DNA of 64,000 nt from CAYMUL01 sp964393605 (lineage in GTDB: Bacteria > Bacteroidota > Ignavibacteria > Ignavibacteriales > Ignavibacteriaceae): assembly GCA_964393605.1 (NCBI GenBank), contig CAYMUL010000013.1, positions 28,000 through 91,999 on the forward strand, given 5' to 3'. The notes beneath the pieces were generated by a model. The model saw nothing but the letters and a program-made list of their open reading frames with translations, did no database searches and was not told where the DNA came from. Below, piece after piece: positions 54,053 through 61,086 of this stretch. How positions within the stretch are numbered: the stretch's first letter is position 1; each line of letters begins with the position of its first letter. Both the position numbers and the translations under genes were made by a program.

Positions 54053-54514
54053 TTATTTCTTCCAATAATTTTTCATCATCTCCGAAACCCATGCGGGCTG
54101 CGTGATTGCTTTCTTTGATTGATATTCCTTAAATACAGGTTTGATGTCGAGTATCGGTGTTCCGTTTATTGCATCAAGATATTTTACTTTGATAGTTCTG
54201 CCGCAATGCTCAAGTAGTTCGACTTGTGCAAGCCCGAGCCGGTTTGGTCTATCTTTTTTGCGCTGTGCGAAAATTCCAACTTTCGGAAACGCGGGATTCT
54301 CTCTCGGATGTCCGGTGAAAATAATTTTTTCATCTTCAACTTTATCGAAGTAATAAATTATTTCGAGATGTGAAAAATCGGAGATGCAATCAAATGCTTC
54401 GCTTGAAACTTCATCTGCAAGATGGATTTCGGAAGTGATTGATTCCCATTCATCATCAATAATCGTTGCGCGGGAATTCTTTACAAATGCAATCGGTGAA
54501 AGTTTTATTTCCAT
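54053..54514 (-). CDS. trmO: TrmO-family tRNA (t6A37) methyltransferase
   Basis: This 153-aa TrmO/UPF0066 (TsaA-like) protein shows the signature FAQRKKDRPNRLGLAQVELL and a SHLEIIYYFDK segment. TrmO N6-methylates t6A37 in tRNA-Thr using SAM. The extra C-terminal domain of E. coli TrmO is absent, so it is the short form. It lies just upstream of the VOC gene, in the same direction. Confidence 0.9.
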   Translation of the reverse strand: MEIKLSPIAFVKNSRATIIDDEWESITSEIHLADEVSSEAFDCISDFSHLEIIYYFDKVEDEKIIFTGHPRENPAFPKVGIFAQRKKDRPNRLGLAQVELLEHCGRTIKVKYLDAINGTPILDIKPVFKEYQSKKAITQPAWVSEMMKNYWKK

Positions 54515-54551
54515 TTTAAGTCTAATTTGTTTTGTTACTAATTCTCAAATT

Positions 54552-54971
54552 TTACACAGAGTTATTTTCATTCGCAGAAGTTGTTTCATACTTGTTTTTA
54601 TTTTTTCGATAATATAAAATAGTATGTAGAGCGAGGAAAAAGAAAGGAACGGTGGAGATTATTATTTTATAGTTCGCACTTAAAATTCCCGCAATAAAAA
54701 TAACTGCGAACAAAATTCCTATTGATGCAATGCCGATAAGCGTGAATACTTTGCGCGTTGTTTTTTGAAATAGTGTGAAAACCAAAATGATTTGTCCGAG
54801 CAAAGGCAGTATAATCAGCGGATGAATGATTGATGCGGGTTCGACAAAGATTTTGCCAATTATCTCAAACTCAATTTGAAAAAGAAGAATGCTGTTATTT
54901 TCGCCCCACTCGAGGTAACCGATAAATGAAGCGATAATTAAAAATAAATTCTTGAGTTTGTCCGGTTTCAT
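54552..54971 (-). CDS. Small four-helix membrane protein
   Basis: I chose the ATG at 54971, since the longer frame (to 55028) would overlap the upstream gene. The 139-aa protein has four hydrophobic helices (LKNLFLIIASFIGYLEWG, IIHPLIILPLLGQIILVFTLF, VFTLIGIASIGILFAVIFIAG, IIISTVPFFFLALHTILYY). The family is not recognised. Confidence 0.7.
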   Translation of the reverse strand: MKPDKLKNLFLIIASFIGYLEWGENNSILLFQIEFEIIGKIFVEPASIIHPLIILPLLGQIILVFTLFQKTTRKVFTLIGIASIGILFAVIFIAGILSANYKIIISTVPFFFLALHTILYYRKNKNKYETTSANENNSV

Positions 54972-55002
54972 TATTTGTTGTTTAACGATGTAAATAAAAA
55001 AA

Positions 55003-55815
55003 TTAAAAAAGTTTTCCTTGAATTTCAATTTTCGGTTGAAACGTACCGATGATGATAAAGGGATTTAATGACCTGAAATGATATGACTGCGTTGTACCTA
55101 AAAAGAAATGCAAGTCTTTTGTTTTTGCAAAATCATCGACATATTTTTTTCTTACATCTGCGATTGCTCTCTTCTCATCTCCATCGTATCGCATCAGGCA
55201 GTTCCAGTAAAGCATTCCTGTTTCCCAATCCTCAATCATCATGTTGCTTATTTTTCCCTGGTTATCCTTGAAACGAAATTTAAATTTGTAGGGGAGCTTT
55301 GGAACAACATCAAAAATTCCATCAGCATTTTTTTCAAACAGATTTAGTTGATTAAGTTTTGCCATTTTTGATTTAGCCCATTCGCGTTTAACAGGTAAAG
55401 CATAAAAATCTAAAATTGCTGATGGTTTAAAAACGGCCAAAGATGTGCAAATATTTTTATTCTTAGCTTCCGCTATTAATTTCGAGAGATCATAATGAAT
55501 TTTGTGTAAGCAAATATTTTTTCTCTCTTCCCAATTGTCTTTTGTATCAATATGCCCCACGATATTAATCTCTGTGTCGATAGTACTTGGTCTGAAACTT
55601 TCCGGTCTAAAATCATTTTCGTTTTTAACGAGGTTCATTTCAATCCAATCATATTTTCTGTATTGTTCGGCGTATGATTTTTTGCGAAACGGAATAGGAT
55701 AAATTCTTATCCATGAACCGTCTTCACGAAAACCGGCTGTGCAAACTAATTCATCATATTTGGTTGAAAGGGTTGGATAAGTTTTTACTGCAACGAGAAT
55801 TTTCGACAAAGCCAT
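55003..55815 (-). CDS. Conserved partner of the DUF488 protein, function unknown
   Basis: This 270-aa soluble protein has a striking N-terminus KILVAVKTYPTLSTKYDELV CTAGFREDGSWIRIYPIPFR. Such a KxYP...KY.E.VC.AG....W.RIYP.PFR pattern recurs, as far as I recall, in uncharacterised proteins encoded beside DUF488 genes. Other features are YDWIEMNL, a possible DNA- or nucleotide-binding basic stretch (KKYVDDFAKTKDLHFFLGTTQ) and a C-terminal HFRSLNPFIIIGTF. The ATG follows the upstream stop TAG with no gap (TAGATG), so the two proteins are made together. Function not established. Confidence 0.75.
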   Translation of the reverse strand: MALSKILVAVKTYPTLSTKYDELVCTAGFREDGSWIRIYPIPFRKKSYAEQYRKYDWIEMNLVKNENDFRPESFRPSTIDTEINIVGHIDTKDNWEERKNICLHKIHYDLSKLIAEAKNKNICTSLAVFKPSAILDFYALPVKREWAKSKMAKLNQLNLFEKNADGIFDVVPKLPYKFKFRFKDNQGKISNMMIEDWETGMLYWNCLMRYDGDEKRAIADVRKKYVDDFAKTKDLHFFLGTTQSYHFRSLNPFIIIGTFQPKIEIQGKLF

Positions 55816-56706
55816 CTATATATGGACGATCGGGAAATAAAAGTTATTATGATTAAGGTTGGCAATAGATTGTGCGAGATGCTTCCGATGGCATTGATTA
55901 ATATTGGCTTCAAAGCATGTTAGTGCTATTCGCTTTTCCTGTTTTAACAATTCAATAATTTGAAATTGCGAGTTGGTTGTTCTTGTCAAATTTTCTTTCC
56001 GATAAAAATCAAAAAGTTTATCATAATCATTTTGTGTCTTCAATTCTTGTCTGAATTCAGATTGGATCCCAACTTCGGGAATGTGTTTGTAGGCGATATC
56101 TACGCTTTCGCAATATTTTTTTAATTGATTTCTATTGAATCCAAATTTCATACTCATGGGATTATTCCGAACATCAATTAAAATTTTAACATCCTCTTTA
56201 ATCAGTCGACATAAATATTCTTCTAATGAAATTCCTTCATATCCGATTGTGAAAAGAATTGTTTCGTTCACTTTTGGTTTGCTCAATTTGAGGTTTGCTA
56301 ATTCTTCTTTTGTTAAAACATTTTGAACAACTTCACTTTTTGTTGCATAAAATGGAAATTCTAAATAAGTGTATCTCATCAAAGCGGAAGAATTCATGTT
56401 CCCAAAATCTTTCTTAATTCTTTGCAATAGTGCATTATCATCAAGTTTGATTTGAGTTAAATAATCGCTCTCATCCAATTTCTGGAAACTCTTTTCATTT
56501 TCAAGCAGCAATCCTTTTCTAACCATTGCAAGCATATCAGCGTTGGCGGAATATGAATAGCAACCAAAACGATAGGGAATGAAATTATATTCGGGGCTGG
56601 TTTTATTTTGCGAAAAAAGAAATAGCAATTTTTGCAAACGGATTTTGTCCAATTGTCCATCGAATATTTGTAACAATGCGAGAATTATTTTTCTTCTGTA
56701 AAACAT
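55816..56706 (-). CDS. DUF488 protein with SocA/Panacea-like N-terminal domain
   Basis: This 296-aa protein's N-terminal ~140 residues (RRKIILALLQIFDGQLDKIR LQKLLFLFSQN, FIPYRFGCYSYSANADMLAM) resemble the SocA/Panacea fold of some toxin-antitoxin and proteolysis-adaptor proteins. The C-terminal DUF488 domain has all its conserved motifs: FTIGYEGISLEEYL (~152-165), ILIDVRNNPMSMKFGFNRNQL (~175-195), a GI segment in HIPEVGI, and ALTCFEANINQCHRKHLA (Cys264, C272-H-R). The activity of DUF488 is not settled. It is the first gene of a two-gene module with the 270-aa partner. Confidence 0.85.
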   Translation of the reverse strand: MFYRRKIILALLQIFDGQLDKIRLQKLLFLFSQNKTSPEYNFIPYRFGCYSYSANADMLAMVRKGLLLENEKSFQKLDESDYLTQIKLDDNALLQRIKKDFGNMNSSALMRYTYLEFPFYATKSEVVQNVLTKEELANLKLSKPKVNETILFTIGYEGISLEEYLCRLIKEDVKILIDVRNNPMSMKFGFNRNQLKKYCESVDIAYKHIPEVGIQSEFRQELKTQNDYDKLFDFYRKENLTRTTNSQFQIIELLKQEKRIALTCFEANINQCHRKHLAQSIANLNHNNFYFPIVHI

Positions 56707-56847
56707 GATGTAAAGTTAAGATTAACGAACACAATTTTCAATTTGGGAAAAACCGAGTTGATTTGTTTGATAATATTTTTACAACTACAGTCCGCGTGCA
56801 ATTTTGGTTTATAAAATTTCCCAAGAGAAAAAATAAAATCAAATTCT

Positions 56848-57756
56848 TCACTCCGAAATCTCTGTCAACATTCCGAGGTTAACATAAAAATCGAAAAGAT
56901 CGCTCCCGTTTTTAACATTGAATATTGGTTCGGTGAAAAAATAATTTATTGGGAACGAAAGAAATTTATCGCCAAGTGCGATTGCCCCTTTCTCATTTCC
57001 CCATGCGCGCGATAATGGAAATCTATCTTTCCCCTCAAGGAGAATTGTAAAAATATCATTTTCTTTAATTCCCAATTCAATTAGTCTTTTGCCTGCAGGA
57101 GTTCGGTTGTCAACATCGTAAAGATACCGACCGGATTTGAGCGTGTGCATTTGTCCACCGTAAAAAATAATTTTTGCATCAGGAAAATTTTTGTACGATT
57201 GAAAAATTTTTTCCGCCATTGTTTTATTGCGGGTATCGTGGCACACTGCTCGCATCATGAAGATATGAGAATAATTTTCATCGACGGCAATTATTTTTTT
57301 AACTCTCTTCCTGTTTGCGTAACACCACGAAAGTATTTTGGAATAGGGGAGACAATCGGAATTGCTTTTGATTTCTTGGAGATATTTTTCATCGCCGTTT
57401 ATGAAGTAATCGTCAATGACTTTTTGCACTTCTTCCGGCAGTTCGAGATGAACGATTAACTGTTCGTTAGGAAGTTTCTCAAGCAGATGAATGAAATATT
57501 CCATCGTTTCATTTTTAAAATGTGTTTCGCCGACGAGTAAAACTCTTCGCTCAACTACTCTCTTCGCCACGGAATCAATATCCAACAATGATGCGGCAAC
57601 ATCTTTAGCCATGCGGCTGATAGCGCTATCGGGAATTTCTGTCTCATTAAAAATCGGTTTTGGGGGACAAGCGAAATTGCGATACAGAAAAAATCCGGCG
57701 ACAAGCAGAACCGGCACGGCAATTATCAACTTTGTTCTTTTGGTTAATCTCATCAA
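56848..57756 (-). CDS. ChaN/Tiki-superfamily membrane-anchored protein
   Basis: This 302-aa protein has an N-terminal membrane anchor (LIIAVPVLLVAGFFLYRNFA). The core has VLLVGETHFKNETMEYFIHLL, HLELPEEVQ, KIIAVDENY and IIFYGGQMHT. These GxxH and GGxxH motifs belong to the ChaN/EreA/TraB (Tiki-like) superfamily of putative metal- or haem-binding proteins. Function is not determined. Confidence 0.85.
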   Translation of the reverse strand: MMRLTKRTKLIIAVPVLLVAGFFLYRNFACPPKPIFNETEIPDSAISRMAKDVAASLLDIDSVAKRVVERRVLLVGETHFKNETMEYFIHLLEKLPNEQLIVHLELPEEVQKVIDDYFINGDEKYLQEIKSNSDCLPYSKILSWCYANRKRVKKIIAVDENYSHIFMMRAVCHDTRNKTMAEKIFQSYKNFPDAKIIFYGGQMHTLKSGRYLYDVDNRTPAGKRLIELGIKENDIFTILLEGKDRFPLSRAWGNEKGAIALGDKFLSFPINYFFTEPIFNVKNGSDLFDFYVNLGMLTEISE

Positions 57757-57880
57757 ATCTCCTCTTTATTTACAAGCACATATTTGAATTTTTATTTTTC
57801 AAAATCATCGCAAGAAATTTAGAGATTTTCATTTGAAGAAGAATATTCCAAAACTGCCGTTCATCAAAAGTTTGATTGTT

Positions 57881-58048
57881 AACTGAAGTTACGCAGTCGT
57901 TCGTATTATCATATTTTTGTTACTATCACAATTAGAAATAGAACACTGATAACACTGATTTTGACAGATATTCGCAGATAGAAATCAGTGAAAATCAGTT
58001 AAATCTGTGTCATCAGTGTGCTATCAGAGGATTTGCGTAACTTCAGTT
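57881..58048. repeat. 168-bp TIR element, copy C (best preserved)
   Basis: The ends AACTGAAGTTACGCA and TGCGTAACTTCAGTT are perfect 15-bp inverted repeats. GTT stands at both borders (57878-57880, 58049-58051), which may be a 3-bp target duplication. It lies 52 bp downstream of the truncated parE frame. The remainder of 57757-58100 shows nothing else. Confidence 0.9.
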
Positions 58049-58100
58049 GTTGATATGAATACTGTCTCGTTCAGAAATGAATAATTTATTGTTCTGAAAA

Positions 58101-58184
58101 TTAGAGTAGCTGAGTATCAAAATTATAATTCCAAATATTATTCAAATCCGCCACCGCTTTATTGGTTAAATAAAATTTAGCCAT
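58101..58184 (-). pseudogene. parE: Truncated ParE toxin stump
   Basis: A frame beginning ATG at 58184, overlapping parD by 8 nt, reads MAKFYLTNKAVADLNNIWNY and seven more residues, then stops (TAA) after 27 codons. This is the classic N-terminus of ParE (MAKFYLTNKAVxDLxxIWxYT), but about 70 residues are missing. The 168-bp element lies 52 bp further on. Confidence 0.8.
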
Positions 58185-58428
58185 TCAGTTTACGTGTGGC
58201 TTTTAGCTTTCTAAGATTTTTTTGGGGATCAAAATCTTGAGCAATTTGACTGTCAATACCTTCTTGAATCACCTTTTTCAATGCGATCTCTTTGTTCGTT
58301 TCATGTTCAAGAAGTAGGAGACCGGCATGAATTACTTCATCAATGTTTTTATAACTTCCATTGGTTAACTGGCTCTCAACGAATTTGTCTAAATTATTTC
58401 CGAATGAAGTGTGTGTATTCTTGCTCAT
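58177..58428 (-). CDS. parD: ParD-type antitoxin, partner lost
   Basis: This 83-aa ribbon-helix-helix antitoxin of the ParD family (SFGNNLDKFVESQLTNGSY, IDEVIHAGLLLLEHE, ALKKVIQEGIDSQIAQDFDP) is full length. Its toxin gene is reduced to a 27-residue stump, so it is a solitary antitoxin. It may still self-regulate or neutralise other ParE proteins. Confidence 0.88.
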   Translation of the reverse strand: MSKNTHTSFGNNLDKFVESQLTNGSYKNIDEVIHAGLLLLEHETNKEIALKKVIQEGIDSQIAQDFDPQKNLRKLKATRKLNG

Positions 58429-58562
58429 TTTTTATTCTGTTTTTCGAAAAAAAATAAAAATTATTCCTGGTTTCAATGGACCTTTTCGTTTATTCTCTGA
58501 ACTCCTAAACTTTGCGATAATAGAAAATTAATCATAGACAAAGGGGAACCATCAAACTCAAC

Positions 58563-59021
58563 TCAAAATTTATTATCCGGTTTAATCCGACCGGATAAAC
58601 GAAACCCATCTTTTGCATTTAAAGCGATTAACAAAAGGTTAGTTAATCCGAGAATAAATTCTACAATTTGTGCGGCGAAAAATGTTTTATCAATCCCAAC
58701 ATAAAACGCACGATGGTAAAGAAAGGCGGCAATAAAAGTTAAAAAAATTCCGTTAATCAATACGAACTTCATTCTTTTTTGCTTTACAGCGATCATGGAA
58801 TTATTTAAACCGGTTGCTAATTTTCTTCCTGAGAAATTTAATGATGCCATTGTAAAAATCAGCAAAGGTAATGAGTATAGAATTCCTTCCTTCACTTGCT
58901 TTATAAAATTTTCATTGCCATGGATTTCCGCAATCAGCGATAACACAAAGAAGACGATGATTAAAATAGCACCGGCAATATTTGCTGTAAGATGTATTCT
59001 TACAATTGTCTTTCGTTTCAT
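58563..59021 (-). CDS. Four-helix membrane protein of a YceI operon
   Basis: This 152-aa protein has four hydrophobic segments (ANIAGAILIIVFFVLSLIAE, GILYSLPLLIFTMASLNF, KFVLINGIFLTFIAAFLYH, AAQIVEFILGLTNLLLIALN). GGGAG-type ribosome site (CGGGAGAAAAAATG). It follows the YceI gene by 12 nt. The family is not recognised; in other bacteria YceI is paired with a cytochrome b561, which this is not clearly. Confidence 0.7.
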   Translation of the reverse strand: MKRKTIVRIHLTANIAGAILIIVFFVLSLIAEIHGNENFIKQVKEGILYSLPLLIFTMASLNFSGRKLATGLNNSMIAVKQKRMKFVLINGIFLTFIAAFLYHRAFYVGIDKTFFAAQIVEFILGLTNLLLIALNAKDGFRLSGRIKPDNKF

Positions 59022-59033
59022 TTTTTCTCCCGT

Positions 59034-59555
59034 TTAAAATGAAAGTTGTAATTCAACGGTTACATTATCGCCTACCAATAAATTCATAATACCGCCTCCA
59101 ATATCAAACGAACTTATGGAAAGATTGAAAACAGCACTTAGAATTTTTTGTGTTCCGTTGGTCTCTATTCGAAACGGAATCTCCATTGTTTGAGATTTTC
59201 CTTTTATTTTGATTTCGAAAGTTCCTGCGAATTCATTTTTATTTTTAGCAAAGATTTTTTTTGAGAGAATTTCGATACGCGGATTTTTTAAGGCATCAAA
59301 CCAATCTTCAGTTTGCAAATTTGCATCTCGCTCCGGATTGCCGGTGTTGATGCTTACAACCTCTGCTGTTCCGAAAATTTTTCCCAAACCATCATCGTTC
59401 ATTATAATTTTGTAATCGAATTTTTCAATGCGTCCTTCGATGGTTGCAAAAACCTTTTTAATTTTGAACGAAACTTCTTTCTTACCACCAGATTGTGCGG
59501 TTGTGAAGATAGGCGTTAAAGAGAGAGAAATAAAAAATATCCAGATGAATTTCAT
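59034..59555 (-). CDS. yceI: YceI-family lipid-binding protein
   Basis: This 173-aa protein has a signal peptide (FIWIFFISLSLTPIFTTA-Q) and a lipocalin-like barrel. VSFKIKKVFATIEGRIEKF, EVVSINTGNPERDANLQTEDWFDAL and FEIKIKGKSQTMEIPFRI are YceI signatures. YceI proteins bind isoprenoid quinones or similar lipids in the periplasm. It sits between the AraC-like regulator (52 nt upstream) and the four-helix membrane protein. Confidence 0.9.
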   Translation of the reverse strand: MKFIWIFFISLSLTPIFTTAQSGGKKEVSFKIKKVFATIEGRIEKFDYKIIMNDDGLGKIFGTAEVVSINTGNPERDANLQTEDWFDALKNPRIEILSKKIFAKNKNEFAGTFEIKIKGKSQTMEIPFRIETNGTQKILSAVFNLSISSFDIGGGIMNLLVGDNVTVELQLSF

Positions 59556-59607
59556 ATTATCCTTGCTTTAAGTAAAAGATAGCGCAAAATTCGACAATGA
59601 CGAACTT

Positions 59608-60423
59608 CTAAAATTGTAGAAATCGGAAATCGGGAATTTTTTTTCTTAATTGATTTGGTGTCCGTCCGGTGATATTTTTTACTTCGTGGATAAAATGAGA
59701 TTGATCAAAATATTGATTGTCGTGCGCAATATCGGTCAGAGATTTTTGCGAATGCTTCATCTGATATGCAACATGCCTAAGTTTTACGAGTCGGATAAAT
59801 TCTTTTGGAGAGCAACCGACACAATCATAAAATTGATTCCTGATTGTGCGGTCGGTAACTCCAAATATTTTTGGGAGTGTGGAAATGTCGATGTTACCCG
59901 AATTATTTTCGATGAGTTCAACTGTGCTTGTAATCAGCGAAAGATCGCGGATAAGAATAGTATCAAGAAAAATTCTTTCAACTTCATCAAACATTTCTTC
60001 CGTATTTGAACAACCATCAACTCTCTTTTGGAAATGATGAGCCGCGTTAGGAAATAGTGAATGTGTGTTAATCAGCCAAGGCAATTTTCTTATTGATTGC
60101 TTTGTGAAATAGGCAAGACAATAAGGTTTTACATGCGCGCCGAGAATTTTTACCCGTTCAGTATTTGGTTGCACAATTATTTTGTGTGTTGAGATTTTTG
60201 AAATAACCATTTCTACGGTAACTGATTCTTTCAAAGTTAAATTTGTAGCAGTAAAAGGATGATTAAAAAAATATCCGAAAGTTATTCGCGGATAAGGAAT
60301 AATGTATTCGGGATTTGGCGATAACAATTCCACCGGTACATCAAGATAGAAATAGCTGTCAACAATGGTTGAGAGAAATTGATTTTCCGGTTTTCGTGTA
60401 ACGAAATAATTATCGGCAGTCAT
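59608..60423 (-). CDS. AraC-family regulator with DUF6597-like sensor
   Basis: This 271-aa protein has an N-terminal DUF6597-like domain (~10-150) with YIIPYPRITFGYFFNHPF and AHVKPYCLAYFTKQ. The C-terminal AraC domain has NIDISTLPKIFGVTDRTIRN, FYDCVGCSPKEFIRLVKLRH and TDIAHDNQYFDQSHFIHEVK NITGRTPNQL. The first HTH is weak, the second canonical. It likely regulates the downstream YceI and membrane-protein genes (same strand, 52-nt gap). Confidence 0.87.
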   Translation of the reverse strand: MTADNYFVTRKPENQFLSTIVDSYFYLDVPVELLSPNPEYIIPYPRITFGYFFNHPFTATNLTLKESVTVEMVISKISTHKIIVQPNTERVKILGAHVKPYCLAYFTKQSIRKLPWLINTHSLFPNAAHHFQKRVDGCSNTEEMFDEVERIFLDTILIRDLSLITSTVELIENNSGNIDISTLPKIFGVTDRTIRNQFYDCVGCSPKEFIRLVKLRHVAYQMKHSQKSLTDIAHDNQYFDQSHFIHEVKNITGRTPNQLRKKIPDFRFLQF

Positions 60424-60487
60424 GCTGGGTTATACTAAAGAAAAACAAGTTGATAATAAAAAACTGATGTAAATTAAATACACTCGT

Positions 60488-60850
60488 TTAATCATAAACT
60501 TTCTTTTTTCTATTATAACCTTTTTCATCGAAAGGTTGAAGTTTTTCGATCCACATTGACATTAGCAATTCAAGTTCTTCTTTCGGATCATTTGATATTT
60601 CCGTTTTTTGTTCAAGAACATCAATAATCTCAAACGAAAAATTACTTTCACCGACAACATTATAATCGTTCTGAAGTTCTTGATTGATAAACGAACCATG
60701 TGCGAGTTGAAACTTACAACTGTTAAGTTTTCCGTGAACATCAATCCCGCTACCGATAAATATTTTTCCGTTAGTCAAATTCTTAACTTGAAAAACACCC
60801 ATCGGCTTGGGATTTTCTTTATACAAAATTTTTAATCCTTTTTTATTCAT
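60488..60850 (-). CDS. GIY-YIG nuclease-like protein
   Basis: This 120-aa protein has a degenerate GIY-YIG core: MGVFQVKNLTNGKIFIGSG followed by KLNSCKFQLAHGSFINQELQNDYN and FSFEIIDVLEQ. In the family the first motif is GIY and the second YIG; here they are GVF and FIG, so nuclease activity is uncertain. Similar short proteins are common in Bacteroidota. It stands alone. Confidence 0.75.
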   Translation of the reverse strand: MNKKGLKILYKENPKPMGVFQVKNLTNGKIFIGSGIDVHGKLNSCKFQLAHGSFINQELQNDYNVVGESNFSFEIIDVLEQKTEISNDPKEELELLMSMWIEKLQPFDEKGYNRKKKVYD

Positions 60851-60921
60851 GAGTATTTCTTGTTATAGGTTTAAGGAAGAATGTTGAGACAGTGGACAAC
60901 AAAAACATTTCTAATTTTTCA

Positions 60922-61077
60922 CTAACTCAGCATAAGATTAAATTTCTTCAGGTTGTACCCTTCCGCACTCCGCCACATTTCTTGCCATTCCTTCAAAGAA
61001 AAAAAGTGGAACGGCAAATAGAATTCCGATGCAATGTTTAATGAAAAATATTTTAACAATCTATTGATTTCCGTCAT
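60922..61077 (-). CDS. Small ORF after the S46 peptidase, possibly a gene remnant
   Basis: Fifty-one codons starting MTEINRLLKYFSLNIASEFY and continuing LPFHFFSLKEWQEMWRSAEG. FHFFSLKEWQEMW looks like the C-terminus of a class I methyltransferase, but no more is present upstream, so it may be a fragment. It begins 9 nt after the peptidase stop. Low confidence. Confidence 0.3.
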   Translation of the reverse strand: MTEINRLLKYFSLNIASEFYLPFHFFSLKEWQEMWRSAEGYNLKKFNLMLS

Positions 61078-61086
61078 TCACAAATC

